Positions 26,690-34,969 of a stretch of DNA of 64,000 bases are shown in pieces. Position 1 is the first letter of the stretch, and the number at the start of each line of letters is the position of its first letter. Source of the DNA: Spirosoma pollinicola (lineage in GTDB: Bacteria > Bacteroidota > Bacteroidia > Cytophagales > Spirosomataceae); contig NZ_CP025096.1 in assembly GCF_002831565.1 (NCBI RefSeq), forward strand, positions 2,891,027-2,955,026, written 5' to 3'. A program made the translations under genes and the position numbers. The notes under the pieces were generated by a model, which made no database searches, was not told where the DNA came from, and worked only from the letters and a program-made list of their open reading frames with translations.

Positions 26690-28084
26690 ATGAAACCGAT
26701 TGATCGTTTAGTGAACAGCTTACTTGGCAATCCGGCGATGTCAACATTATCTCGTCAGGATTTTCTTCAACTCACGGGCCAGGGTCTGGCTGTTGGCGCA
26801 TTGGGCAGCACCCTTACTTCCTGCGAGAAAAAACCGGAAGCAAATACCGCAGCCGTTGAAACAGCCAGCACGCCTGGCGGGCCCGTTCCAAAACTCCCCG
26901 CTACTTCGCCCCCGGCCCAAGTCCCTGCCGACTCTACCAAACCTATTGAGCTGGAGCAGATAAAAGCTAAAACAGAGCAACAGGAAGGGCCCACCCCTAC
27001 ACCAATGGCCGCAGATCAGCGCGTTGGCTATGCGCTCGTTGGCCTTGGGCACCTGACACTCAATCAGATTTTGCCCGCTTTCGGTGCTTGTACAAAATCG
27101 AAAGTGGTGGCTTTGGTGAGTGGTAGCCCCGAAAAAATGCAGAAGGTGGCCGCGCAATATGGCATTAAAGAATCGAGCTGTTACAGCTACGCCGACTACG
27201 ACAAACTCAAGGACAATAAGGAAGTACAGGCTATTTACATTGTGCTGCCCAACGGTATGCACGCCGAATACACCATTCGGGGGGCGCAGGCCGGAAAGCA
27301 TATTCTCTGCGAAAAACCGATGGCCAACTCCGTGCAGGAATGCCAGGCGATGATCGACGCCTGCAAAAAAGCGGACCGCAAGCTCATGATTGCCTACCGA
27401 ATTCAGTATGAGCCGCATAATAAGATGGTGCGCGAGATGGTACAGACAGAGAAATTCGGGAAGGTAAAAAGCATTATTGCCAACAACGGCCAAAACTCCG
27501 ATAATCCTAAACACTGGCGGTTTAACAAGGCATTGGCTGGTGGAGGGTCTTTACCCGATGTGGGGCTGTATTGCCTGAACACGATTCGATTTGTACTCGC
27601 CGAAGAACCTACGGAGGTAATGGGCTACGTTCACAGCACGCCCAACGACCCACGATTTAAGGAAGTTGAAGAGCAGGTAAACTGGTTAATGAAGTTTCCA
27701 AGTGGTGTGCAGGCCAGTTGCGGAACCAGTTACGGCCATCATGACGATAAGAGCTATCGCGTTTTGGCCGACACCGGCTGGATTAAAATGGACCCGGCTT
27801 TTCCTTACACAGGTCTAAAGCTGGAAACGAGCCAGGCGCAGGGTCAGGAAAATCAAATTATCCAGCATAACATTCCCGATAAAGACCATTTCTCCACCGA
27901 GATGGACCACTTTTCGGAATGTATTCTGGACAACAAAGTGCCATTTACACCCGGCGAAGAAGGACTTCAGGACCAGAAAATCATGGAAGCTATTTACCAG
28001 TCGGCGCGGGAAGGGAAACCGGTTAAGTTGCCTGCCGTGAGCAAGAAAGATGCGTTTAGAGGGCCTGAACCTAAAACTGCCTGA
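26690..28084 (+). CDS. Exported Gfo/Idh/MocA oxidoreductase
   Basis: 464 residues resembling periplasmic glucose-fructose-oxidoreductase-type enzymes. The N-terminus has SRQDFLQLTGQGLAVGA, similar to a Tat signal but with RQ rather than RR, and a Cys at TLTSC that could be lipidated. A Pro/Thr/Lys-rich linker (about 45-105) leads to a Rossmann fold (ALVGLGHLTLN, about 114-124) and the catalytic CEKP motif in HILCEKPMANS, followed by the substrate domain. Cofactor would have to be bound before export, as in the Zymomonas enzyme. It is probably in one operon with the NIPSNAP protein. Substrate unknown. Confidence 0.88.
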   Translation: MKPIDRLVNSLLGNPAMSTLSRQDFLQLTGQGLAVGALGSTLTSCEKKPEANTAAVETASTPGGPVPKLPATSPPAQVPADSTKPIELEQIKAKTEQQEGPTPTPMAADQRVGYALVGLGHLTLNQILPAFGACTKSKVVALVSGSPEKMQKVAAQYGIKESSCYSYADYDKLKDNKEVQAIYIVLPNGMHAEYTIRGAQAGKHILCEKPMANSVQECQAMIDACKKADRKLMIAYRIQYEPHNKMVREMVQTEKFGKVKSIIANNGQNSDNPKHWRFNKALAGGGSLPDVGLYCLNTIRFVLAEEPTEVMGYVHSTPNDPRFKEVEEQVNWLMKFPSGVQASCGTSYGHHDDKSYRVLADTGWIKMDPAFPYTGLKLETSQAQGQENQIIQHNIPDKDHFSTEMDHFSECILDNKVPFTPGEEGLQDQKIMEAIYQSAREGKPVKLPAVSKKDAFRGPEPKTA

Positions 28085-28146
28085 CAGCGCAAGCCATCTC
28101 GATAAGGTTTGTTGGCTACTTTCAGTTGCGCAGTTTGATCGAGCGT

Positions 28147-28194
28147 TTTATTTATCTGCCGAAATTGAGCGATCAGTTTCGGCAGATAAATAAA
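28147..28194. terminator. Bidirectional hairpin
   Basis: Perfect 18-bp stem TTTATTTATCTGCCGAAA / TTTCGGCAGATAAATAAA with a 12-bp loop and A/T runs, between convergent stops at 28084 and 28220. Confidence 0.8.
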
Positions 28195-28219
28195 AAATAA
28201 TCTGCTTGTTTTTTAAACA

Positions 28220-28438
28220 CTAATGGTCGGCGTCTTCATTGAGTTTCTGCCCTGCGAACAAGCCTGAAGCGTCATTTTCAATAAAAAAATGGGCTATCAC
28301 ACATACAATACATATAACTATAATGGCAATCAGGAATAATAGTAGGTCCGGCATACCTAGAGCCATTGAATCTAAAATACATAAAGGCACAGCTATGGTA
28401 AGCATTACTAAATAAACGGGAGCTTTTCGTTCGTGCAT
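28220..28438 (-). CDS. Small two-helix membrane protein, unknown
   Basis: 72 residues with two hydrophobic segments (about 9-30, and 32-51 with a run of Ile/Val/Cys) and an acidic C-terminal end (KLNEDADH). It starts with MHERKAPVYLVMLT. No family recognised. It is flanked by a hairpin downstream and by a 128-bp very AT-rich space that separates it from the OmpA-like gene, which is on the same strand. It may be a real gene on grounds of composition and spacing. Confidence 0.6.
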   Translation of the reverse strand: MHERKAPVYLVMLTIAVPLCILDSMALGMPDLLLFLIAIIVICIVCVIAHFFIENDASGLFAGQKLNEDADH

Positions 28439-28566
28439 AGTAGTATATAATTTTAGATAATTACTAATATTAACAATATTTAAATAAATGTAATATTATA
28501 TTTATCATTTCAAAAATACGTAAATAAAATATGAGATTAAATTTACGTAAAGACTAAAAAAATACC

Positions 28567-29793
28567 TCAATAGTATAGTATAATAAATTCCACCCGCCTG
28601 TTTTTCCGTCGGTTCTCTTCGTTGTTATTCGGAGCGATGGGGTCAATTGGGCCGCGCCCAAGGGCACTAAGCCGGTTTTTAGCAATTCCTTTGGTAACGA
28701 GGTAGTCAATAACAGCCTGGCATCGATCGCGGGAGAGCTTTACGTTTAAATCGAAATCGCCCTGATTGTCGGTATGACCACGCAGTTCGATTTGCATGGC
28801 CGGGTTCTCCGCGAGCATAGAGACTAGTTGATCAAGTTCAGGAAACGACTCAGACCGTAGAATGGGCAAGCTCTGGTCAAAATAGACATTTTTCAGTTGC
28901 ACGGGCTTACCATTTTCAACTGAACCGAACGGCTTATTTGTAACGGCTGGCATCTGTATGCTGCCAGAGAGTGTTGGAGCCTTTATAATCGGTTTTGCAA
29001 CTGGCGTTTCCACGAATGTCGACTTCGCCGATTTAACTACCGCTTCAGGAAGCGCCTGAGCTTTGGTAACATCCGGTGTCTTCTTACGCGTCAATATGAC
29101 CCGTGCTTCGCTCTGCATACTGTCCAGTTTGATGGACTTTGTAAAATCGCCGTAGCCACTGGCCGAACTGGTCAACTGATACATTCCTTTCCCAGGAAGC
29201 TCCGTTTTAACCACACCGGTAGTCGAATCGGGAGTTAGCAAGAGCGTTGTGTTGCCGGCTTTACCCGAAACTGTAAAATGAGCATCGTGGATTGGCTTGT
29301 TCGTCCGGCTATCGACTGCCCATACGGTCAACGAAATGGGTGCTGGGTCGAGCTGAGCGTCAAACTCATAGCGATTACCCGTAGGCGACACGGCAATGGT
29401 CATCGTGCGTTGGGCAGACTTGTACCCGTCTGCGTTAACTTCAATAGACAGATTATCAGGCCTTTCGAATACACGTGTAAGTTGCCCATTGGTTATGGCA
29501 ATACGCTCCGTTCTATTGGTAATACGTGAAGTCATAACGGCAACAGCCGACGCCAGTGGCTTACTGATATCAACCGAAAAAACTTTGATCGTCAATAGAC
29601 TGGGTTTGTTTTTTCGGACAGAATCTGCTGGTCTTGCTGTTGCTATAGTCGGTTTATACCTACCTCCAGATGCCTTCAGACGTGAGTAATCAATAACCTG
29701 ACTTCGAACATGACCAGAACCGACGAGCAGAAAACACGCCATCAGTATCAGTAGTACCTTTCCACTGTGCAAGGTTATAAGTTGCCTATTCAT
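28567..29793 (-). CDS. OmpA family protein
   Basis: 408 residues. An N-terminal signal segment (about 12-32, LLILMACFLLVGS) is followed by two repeated beta-rich regions with carboxypeptidase-regulatory-like character (about 65-150 and 152-235). A linker comes next, then a C-terminal OmpA/MotB peptidoglycan-binding domain (about 295-408) showing QIELRGHTDNQGDFDLNVKLS, YLVTKGIAKNRL and ENRRKNRRVEF. It would tie the outer membrane to the cell wall. The repeated sandwich domains before the OmpA part are common in T9SS-linked OmpA proteins such as PorE-like proteins, but that link is inference. Confidence 0.9.
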   Translation of the reverse strand: MNRQLITLHSGKVLLILMACFLLVGSGHVRSQVIDYSRLKASGGRYKPTIATARPADSVRKNKPSLLTIKVFSVDISKPLASAVAVMTSRITNRTERIAITNGQLTRVFERPDNLSIEVNADGYKSAQRTMTIAVSPTGNRYEFDAQLDPAPISLTVWAVDSRTNKPIHDAHFTVSGKAGNTTLLLTPDSTTGVVKTELPGKGMYQLTSSASGYGDFTKSIKLDSMQSEARVILTRKKTPDVTKAQALPEAVVKSAKSTFVETPVAKPIIKAPTLSGSIQMPAVTNKPFGSVENGKPVQLKNVYFDQSLPILRSESFPELDQLVSMLAENPAMQIELRGHTDNQGDFDLNVKLSRDRCQAVIDYLVTKGIAKNRLSALGRGPIDPIAPNNNEENRRKNRRVEFIILYY

Positions 29794-29882
29794 CTGTGGC
29801 CTTGATTGATACTACTTCTGTCTTCTGCACCCACTTTGCCGCTACTACCATCCGTAACATGCATCAGATTCTTCACCATAGA

Positions 29883-30491
29883 TTAATGATGAGCTGTAGT
29901 CGACACCGGTGGATTTATCATTATATGTGCCCGATGCGTACCGGGGTCCATGATCCAGGGCATACCCGGTGCTTCGGGTTTGAGCGGTAAACCAGTGCTT
30001 TCGGCAGTAGCATAGGGAATATAGACAACTGAGCGCATATATCCGTCCTTCACCTCACCCGTAGCCGCAGTAAAATCTTCTTCTTTGGCCGTGTAGGAGA
30101 CTAACGATGATGGATGGCTCGGCATGATCAGCTTCTTATCCTTTACTTCCTGCTCGCGCATCGCCAGAATCTCCGCCGGTTTTTTACCGGCCTGTTTCAG
30201 GATTCGGCCACGCTCCATGAACGGGTCGAGATCGCGGTGGTAACACGACACGCTCAATCCTTTTTGAGCGGGGTCGTCGGCCAGACAGATCAATTCATTG
30301 GTGCCCTTCCGCAACACGACGAACTGATTTTTATCCGAGTAGCCATACACCGTAGCTCCATCGCGCTTATCGGCCGGGGCTGCCAGCACGGCGGTTTTAA
30401 TTTGTATATCAGGTGCTGGAATGGTTGGCGTTTGGGCCAGTGCATTGGTCAGTAACGCGGGTAAGGCAATGAAAGTAAGGGTGATTTTCAT
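29883..30491 (-). CDS. Secreted protein of unknown function
   Basis: 202 residues with a signal peptide (MKITLTFIALPALLTNALAQ). The mature part begins with a Pro/Ile-rich stretch, then ATVYGYSDKNQFVVLRKGTN and ELICLADDP, and ends with MPWIMDPGTHRAHIMINPP. The two central Cys (in ELICLADD and SVSCYHRDLDPF) may pair. Similar hypothetical proteins occur widely in environmental bacteria, but I know no function. It lies upstream of the OmpA-like gene on the same strand with an 89-bp gap, and its own upstream side is a REP palindrome. Confidence 0.72.
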   Translation of the reverse strand: MKITLTFIALPALLTNALAQTPTIPAPDIQIKTAVLAAPADKRDGATVYGYSDKNQFVVLRKGTNELICLADDPAQKGLSVSCYHRDLDPFMERGRILKQAGKKPAEILAMREQEVKDKKLIMPSHPSSLVSYTAKEEDFTAATGEVKDGYMRSVVYIPYATAESTGLPLKPEAPGMPWIMDPGTHRAHIMINPPVSTTAHH

Positions 30492-30514
30492 AGTTATTAG
30501 ATGGTTTAGAGCTT

Positions 30515-30635
30515 ATGGCGCGAGGCTCTGGCCTCGTGTCTACTATTACCCGGCCTCTGGCCGAAATATAAAGAATGTGAACAGTCCGGCCAGAGGCCGG
30601 GTAATAGTAGACACGAGGCTAGAGCCTCGCGCCAT
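30515..30635. repeat. REP inverted pair, copy 1 (GGCGCGAGGCT family)
   Basis: 121 bp. The outer arms start ATGGCGCGAGGCTCTGGCCT and end with the complement ...GCCTCGCGCCAT. Each arm contains two small hairpins (GAGGC-tct-GCCTC type and CCGGCC-tct-GGCCGG type). It directly follows the transposase stop side. Confidence 0.88.
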
Positions 30636-30641
30636 TATTAT

Positions 30642-31172
30642 TCAATACGGACTTAAATGTAAAGCCGTGTCTGGATTGGCGCTACTGTAAATATAATTCT
30701 GTGGCTCGTTAACCAGACCTGCCTTAACTGGATTCTGATGAATATACTCAATCTTCTCGTCGATCCAGCGATTCGATTCCAGACTAATGGGGTGATTTCC
30801 ATGTACCCATACTTGGTATTCAGAATTATTGATCTTCTGTTTAGCAAAGTACCGAAATAAATATAACAGCCAATCTCGCCTGCTTTCTTCACTATGATCC
30901 TGAATCAGTTGCAAGAGTTGCTTTGCGGTAAAACTCTTGAAGTCGCGCATAACTGGACCAACTTCACCCGACTTAACATCGCAAACCATATGAATGTGGC
31001 TCGGCATTATACAGAATGCATATACGCGCAGCCCCTTCCTGGCAATACAGACGTTCAGGTTACGGATAATCTCGTCGCAATATTCCTTTCGGGTAAATAA
31101 ATCAATCCAACCAACAATTGTAAACGTTACAAAAAACAAACCGTCTTTGTAAAATCGGTACTTCTCCGACAT
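30642..31172 (-). CDS. REP-associated tyrosine transposase (RAYT, Y1 HUH family)
   Basis: 176 residues. The start is MSEKYRFYKDGLFFVTFTIV at 31172; the longer upstream frame reads through the flanking REP. The HUH metal-binding motif is His59/His61 in PSHIHMV, and the catalytic Tyr is probably Tyr143 in IEYIHQNPVKAGLV, the RAYT/IS200-like C-terminal block. RAYTs are single-copy, vertically kept relatives of IS200/IS605 transposases that nick and move REP palindromes. Identical palindrome types lie on both sides and a third lies at 34641. Both ends of the protein and all key residues appear intact, so the enzyme may be active. Confidence 0.92.
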   Translation of the reverse strand: MSEKYRFYKDGLFFVTFTIVGWIDLFTRKEYCDEIIRNLNVCIARKGLRVYAFCIMPSHIHMVCDVKSGEVGPVMRDFKSFTAKQLLQLIQDHSEESRRDWLLYLFRYFAKQKINNSEYQVWVHGNHPISLESNRWIDEKIEYIHQNPVKAGLVNEPQNYIYSSANPDTALHLSPY

Positions 31173-31195
31173 AGAAATGGTGTGAACAGTGTGTA

Positions 31196-31323
31196 GGATG
31201 GCGCGAGGCTCCAGCCTCGTGTCTGGTATTCTCCGGCCTCTGGCCGGGTTAAATAAAAAGCAATACAATAACCCGGCCAGAGGCCGGAGAATACCAGACA
31301 CGAGGCAGAGCCTCGCGCCATCC
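31196..31323. repeat. REP inverted pair, copy 2 (GGCGCGAGGCT family)
   Basis: 128 bp. Outer GGATGGCGCGAGGCTCCAGC pairs with the complementary end ...CTCGCGCCATCC, with minor differences at the inner hairpin tips. The loop is an AT-rich stretch around 31250-31270. It ends 2 bp from the stop of the ABC transporter gene. Confidence 0.9.
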
Positions 31324-31324
31324 C

Positions 31325-33175
31325 CTACTGATAACCCCGTGCCTGCAAGCCGAACAGCTCGGCGTAGCGGCCATCTTTTTCCAGCAGTTCATAGTGGCTG
31401 CCAATTTCGAGAAGGGTACCATTTTCCAGTACCAGAATCCGGTCGGCCATGCGAACGGTGCTGAACCGGTGCGAAATAATGACCGACGATTTTCCGTCCG
31501 TCAACTGGCCAAATCGCTGGAAAACTTCGTACTCGGCGCGGGCATCGAGAGCGGCTGTAGGTTCATCCAGAATAATAAGCTGGGCATCGCGCATATACGC
31601 CCGGCCCAGCGCTACTTTCTGCCATTCACCCCCCGACAGTTCAACGCCTTTGCCAAACGAGCGGCCCAGTTGCTGATCGTAGCCACCAGCAAGTTTAGCA
31701 ATGACCGTATCGGCCAGACTGCGTTGCGCCGAGGTTTCGATACGGGGCTGATTTGTACGCTCGTCAATATCACCCACAGCAATGTTTACTCCCGCCGACA
31801 TTTTGAAGCGCGTATAATCCTGAAAAATGACACCGATATTGCGTCGGAGTTCCATCAGATCGTACTCTCGAAGATCATAACCATCTAGAAGGATCCGGCC
31901 CTCAGCAGGGTCATAAAGGCGAGCTAATAGCTTAACAAGCGTCGTTTTACCAGCGCCGTTTTCGCCAACGAGTGCCAGTTTCTCTCCTGACTGAAGTGTG
32001 AAGGAGAGATTACGTAAAGCCCAGCGTTCAGAATTGGTGTACTTAAAGCCAACGTTCTCGAACACAAACCCTTCGCGAATCGGACTTGGGAACGGACGTA
32101 TATTTTTGGGCGAATGAATAAGTGGCTTGATGGCGAAATAATCAAACAAATCCTGCAAATAGATTGCCTCTTGAGTGAGACTGCTAAACTGAAGCAAAAT
32201 GCCCTCCAGCGAACCCCTCACCTGCCGAAATGAGCCCGCCAGAAATGTCAGATCACCCAGTGTTATTTGGCCGCTTATAGCTCGCATCACAATCCAGACA
32301 TAAGCCCCATAATAGCCCGCCGTTCCCAGCGCGGTGAGCAACGTTCCCCAGCCTGCGCGGCTGATGGCCAACGCCCGGTTCTTTAGATAATACCCCCACG
32401 ACAATTCCTTGAATCGGTCGATCAGGAAACCTGACAAACCAAAAATCTTAACCTCTTTTGCGGTTTCATCACTTGCGCCAATGTAACGGAGGTAATCGAG
32501 TTCGCGCCGTTCGGGGGTCCAGGAGCGGGATAGTGAATAACTACGTTGATTGAAGTAGTTATCCCCAATAAACGAGGGTGTTACGGCCACCAGAATCAAC
32601 AGTAACAACCACGGATTATAGACGGCCAGACCAGCCCCCAGAAAACCCACCGAAATCAATTCCTGCACCTGCCCGAAAACACCCGAAAGCAGCACCGTGC
32701 GGCCGCTTGTCTGACGTCGGGCGCGTTCGAGTTTGTCGTAAAAAGTAGCATCTTCAAACTGTTCCAGATCGAGCGTGGCAGCGTGTTCCATTAGCTGAAT
32801 AGACGTCTGGTTGGCGAACAGATCGCCCAGTAAACTGTCCATCAGGGCCACCGCCCTGCCTAGCGCAGTTGAGAGAATAGCCAGTCCAAACTCAGCCCCA
32901 ACCAGCCACCAGATGTACTGAGTATCCTCGGTCGCACTCTGTTTGGAAAGGGCTACAACCTGATCAATTATAAGTTTGCCAACATAGAGCGTTGCCGCCG
33001 GAATAGCCGCCCGAATCAGGCGGAGGGCCGCATTGCCAAGGAAAAGCCCCGGCGAAACTTCCCAGACTAATTTAAAAAATGCGGGCAGATTGCCCAGTGC
33101 CGCGAAGCGTTCACGCCAGCTTACCTGTTCCTTCGTATCAGCGGGTTTAGTATGTGGAATTTCAGACTTTGCCAT
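31325..33175 (-). CDS. ABC transporter, fused permease and ATPase
   Basis: 616-residue half-transporter of the exporter type. ATG 33175 is preferred over a TTG 15 bases upstream. The N-terminal half has about six membrane helices (about residues 40-330). The ATPase half shows Walker A GENGAGKTT, Q-loop GVIFQDYTRF, signature LSGGEWQK, Walker B LIILDEPTAALD and H-loop IISHRF. It would act as a homodimer or pair with another half-transporter; none is adjacent. Substrate cannot be told (lipid, peptide or drug). Its stop codon lies 2 bp from REP copy 2. Confidence 0.93.
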   Translation of the reverse strand: MAKSEIPHTKPADTKEQVSWRERFAALGNLPAFFKLVWEVSPGLFLGNAALRLIRAAIPAATLYVGKLIIDQVVALSKQSATEDTQYIWWLVGAEFGLAILSTALGRAVALMDSLLGDLFANQTSIQLMEHAATLDLEQFEDATFYDKLERARRQTSGRTVLLSGVFGQVQELISVGFLGAGLAVYNPWLLLLILVAVTPSFIGDNYFNQRSYSLSRSWTPERRELDYLRYIGASDETAKEVKIFGLSGFLIDRFKELSWGYYLKNRALAISRAGWGTLLTALGTAGYYGAYVWIVMRAISGQITLGDLTFLAGSFRQVRGSLEGILLQFSSLTQEAIYLQDLFDYFAIKPLIHSPKNIRPFPSPIREGFVFENVGFKYTNSERWALRNLSFTLQSGEKLALVGENGAGKTTLVKLLARLYDPAEGRILLDGYDLREYDLMELRRNIGVIFQDYTRFKMSAGVNIAVGDIDERTNQPRIETSAQRSLADTVIAKLAGGYDQQLGRSFGKGVELSGGEWQKVALGRAYMRDAQLIILDEPTAALDARAEYEVFQRFGQLTDGKSSVIISHRFSTVRMADRILVLENGTLLEIGSHYELLEKDGRYAELFGLQARGYQ

Positions 33176-33315
33176 ATACAAAAAAGACAAGGCCAGCGGG
33201 GGAATAGTTCATCGCAGGTAAGCCAGCGTTCGCGACAACACAGTTGGCTATGAACAACGCGAGGGAGGGCCGCACACTAGTATTAGCTTTACAAATTTTT
33301 GTTGTTACTTCCCGA

Positions 33316-34638
33316 ATGAAATTATTCGTTTCAGGTCTAACGCTGCTCATCTTTCTGATTGTCACGTGTGAACTTACGGCTCACAATAGTAGTCCAATAG
33401 TCAGCGACCAAACGGGTATTGTCTTTTTCAAAGGTTCCTGGAAAGACGTGCTCGCCGAAGCCAAACACCAGAATAAACCCGTGTTTCTGGACGTCTATAC
33501 AAGCTGGTGTCCACCCTGTAAACGCATGGCTAAGGAAGCGTTTCCCAATCCAAAGGTGGGGACAAAATTCAACGTCCATTTCATTAACTATCAGCTCGAT
33601 GCCGAAAAAGGCGAAGGCATACAGTTAGCCAAACAATTTGCTGTGGCCAGCTATCCAACCGCGCTCTACATTGCGCCCAACGGCGATTTAATTTACAGAG
33701 CCGTGGGTTACAGTGGCATCAATGGGATGCTCGATCAGGCCGATCGTATGCTGGATCTGCCCCGATTGCGCACCACTCTCGCCAAAGGGGATAATGATTT
33801 TGTCGAGGGTAAGCGCGACTTGAATTTCCTGAGAAGGTACGTAAAAACACGTCAGAGCCTTAATCGGCCCACTCATGATGTGCTCGATGCCTATATCGAC
33901 GCCTTGCCCGAGCATGAGCAGGCAACCAGCGAAACACTAACTTATGTTGCCGAAACACTCGAATCATCAGACACGAAGGCATTTGGTTTTTTGATAAAAA
34001 AGCGTCCATTGATACGCTCATCTGACCTAACCAGTCAACAGTTAGTAACAACTATTTCCGATGCGTTAGCCCGTGCGCTGACTAACGACTTTAAACAGGC
34101 CTGTGCTACTACAGACGAAGTGCTATTGGAAAAGACTATCCGAAACAGTGAGCGAAACACGGCATCGGCCGAATCATTCGGGACGCAGCAGCAGAGCCAG
34201 CATCAGGCTACAGCCAATCGTTACCGGCTACAATTTTATAAGCAAACCCGAAACTTTGTAAAATACCGGACCATTGCAGAACCTATCGCCCAACAGCAAC
34301 TGATGGTTGTGTCGGCAGGTGAGTCCACCAGATTAGCTGCTGATTCAGCAACACAACAGGAAAATGCTGTGGCCCATTCGCTTTACGAAATTGCCGATAC
34401 GTACCGCGAACTGGGCACTTCGCCGGCAGACTGGCAAGCTGCAATAACCTGGGCCACACGATCTATTGACCTACATCGTAGCCATGAGTACCTGAACACC
34501 TACGCGCTGTTGCTATACAAACTTGGCCAGAAAGAGGAAGCCATAAACGCACAGAAAGAAGCCATTTGCGAAGCCGAAAAAGTAGGTCGGCACACCGAAC
34601 AGTATAAAAACGAACTGGCTAGTATGAAAGGAAATTAA
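33316..34638 (+). CDS. Thioredoxin-fold exported protein
   Basis: 440 residues. ATG 33316 opens a signal or anchor segment (MKLFVSGLTLLIFLIVTCEL). The thioredoxin-like domain (about 35-145) has the redox motif Cys65-Pro-Pro-Cys68 in TSWCPPCKRM and the cis-Pro region ASYPTALYI. The C-terminal 290 residues are helical and TPR-like, ending with repeats such as WATRSIDLHRSHEYLNTYAL. It probably acts as a periplasmic disulfide reductase or sensor in complex with other proteins (inference). It is divergent from the ABC exporter. Confidence 0.88.
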   Translation: MKLFVSGLTLLIFLIVTCELTAHNSSPIVSDQTGIVFFKGSWKDVLAEAKHQNKPVFLDVYTSWCPPCKRMAKEAFPNPKVGTKFNVHFINYQLDAEKGEGIQLAKQFAVASYPTALYIAPNGDLIYRAVGYSGINGMLDQADRMLDLPRLRTTLAKGDNDFVEGKRDLNFLRRYVKTRQSLNRPTHDVLDAYIDALPEHEQATSETLTYVAETLESSDTKAFGFLIKKRPLIRSSDLTSQQLVTTISDALARALTNDFKQACATTDEVLLEKTIRNSERNTASAESFGTQQQSQHQATANRYRLQFYKQTRNFVKYRTIAEPIAQQQLMVVSAGESTRLAADSATQQENAVAHSLYEIADTYRELGTSPADWQAAITWATRSIDLHRSHEYLNTYALLLYKLGQKEEAINAQKEAICEAEKVGRHTEQYKNELASMKGN

Positions 34639-34640
34639 TG

Positions 34641-34783
34641 TCTGAGTGATGATGGCGCGAGGCTCTGCCTCGTGTCTAGTATTCTCCGGCCTCTGGCCGG
34701 GTTAAGTTATATAGTTTAGCAAACCGGCCAGAGGCCGGAGAATACTAGACACGAGGCAGAGCCTCGCGCCATCATCACTCAGA
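34641..34783. repeat. REP inverted pair, copy 3, perfect 60-bp arms
   Basis: The arms (34641-34700 and 34724-34783) are perfect reverse complements over 60 bp, beginning TCTGAGTGATGATGGCGCGA. Both inner hairpins of the family are present. It starts 2 bp after the thioredoxin gene stop. A partial extra end (GCCTCGCGCCATCATC, about 34789-34804) follows as a direct repeat. Confidence 0.93.
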
Positions 34784-34862
34784 TATTAGCCTCGCGCCAT
34801 CATCCTCATCAATTTTAATGCCTACATACGTTTTTACAGCACGCAAAACCCATTTTTAAAGG

Positions 34863-34870
34863 TAAATTTG
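34863..34870 (+). promoter_or_regulatory. -7 box (TAAATTTG)
   Basis: Exact TAnnTTTG match 100 bp before ATG 34970, in the 186-bp space after REP copy 3. A T-rich run lies upstream but no clear TTG at -33. Confidence 0.4.
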
Positions 34871-34969
34871 CGCCCTTTTATTTAATTAAAGTCGTGCATA
34901 CCTGTTTCTATGTGTCATCTATTCTGATACAGAAGGTGATTTGCGCGGTGCTATTTGAGACAGATCGGA

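Larger units (their letters stand above)
30515..31323. mobile_element. RAYT transposase gene bracketed by REP palindromes
   Basis: A 176-codon Y1 (REP-associated tyrosine) transposase gene lies between two copies of the same palindromic element (30515-30635 and 31196-31323). Both copies share ATGGCGCGAGGCT, GCCTCGTGTCT and CCGGCCTCTGGCC. This is the classical layout of a RAYT with its REP elements, here with each REP doubled into a full inverted repeat. It is inserted between a secreted-protein gene and an ABC transporter gene. Confidence 0.82.

Noticed and set aside
26747-27514. 255-residue minus-strand frame within the exported Gfo/Idh gene
   Set aside because: Shadow frame; the + strand shows Rossmann and CEKP motifs.
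31173-31301. 43-residue extension of the RAYT protein
   Set aside because: It reads through the REP element; the family N-terminus begins at 31172.
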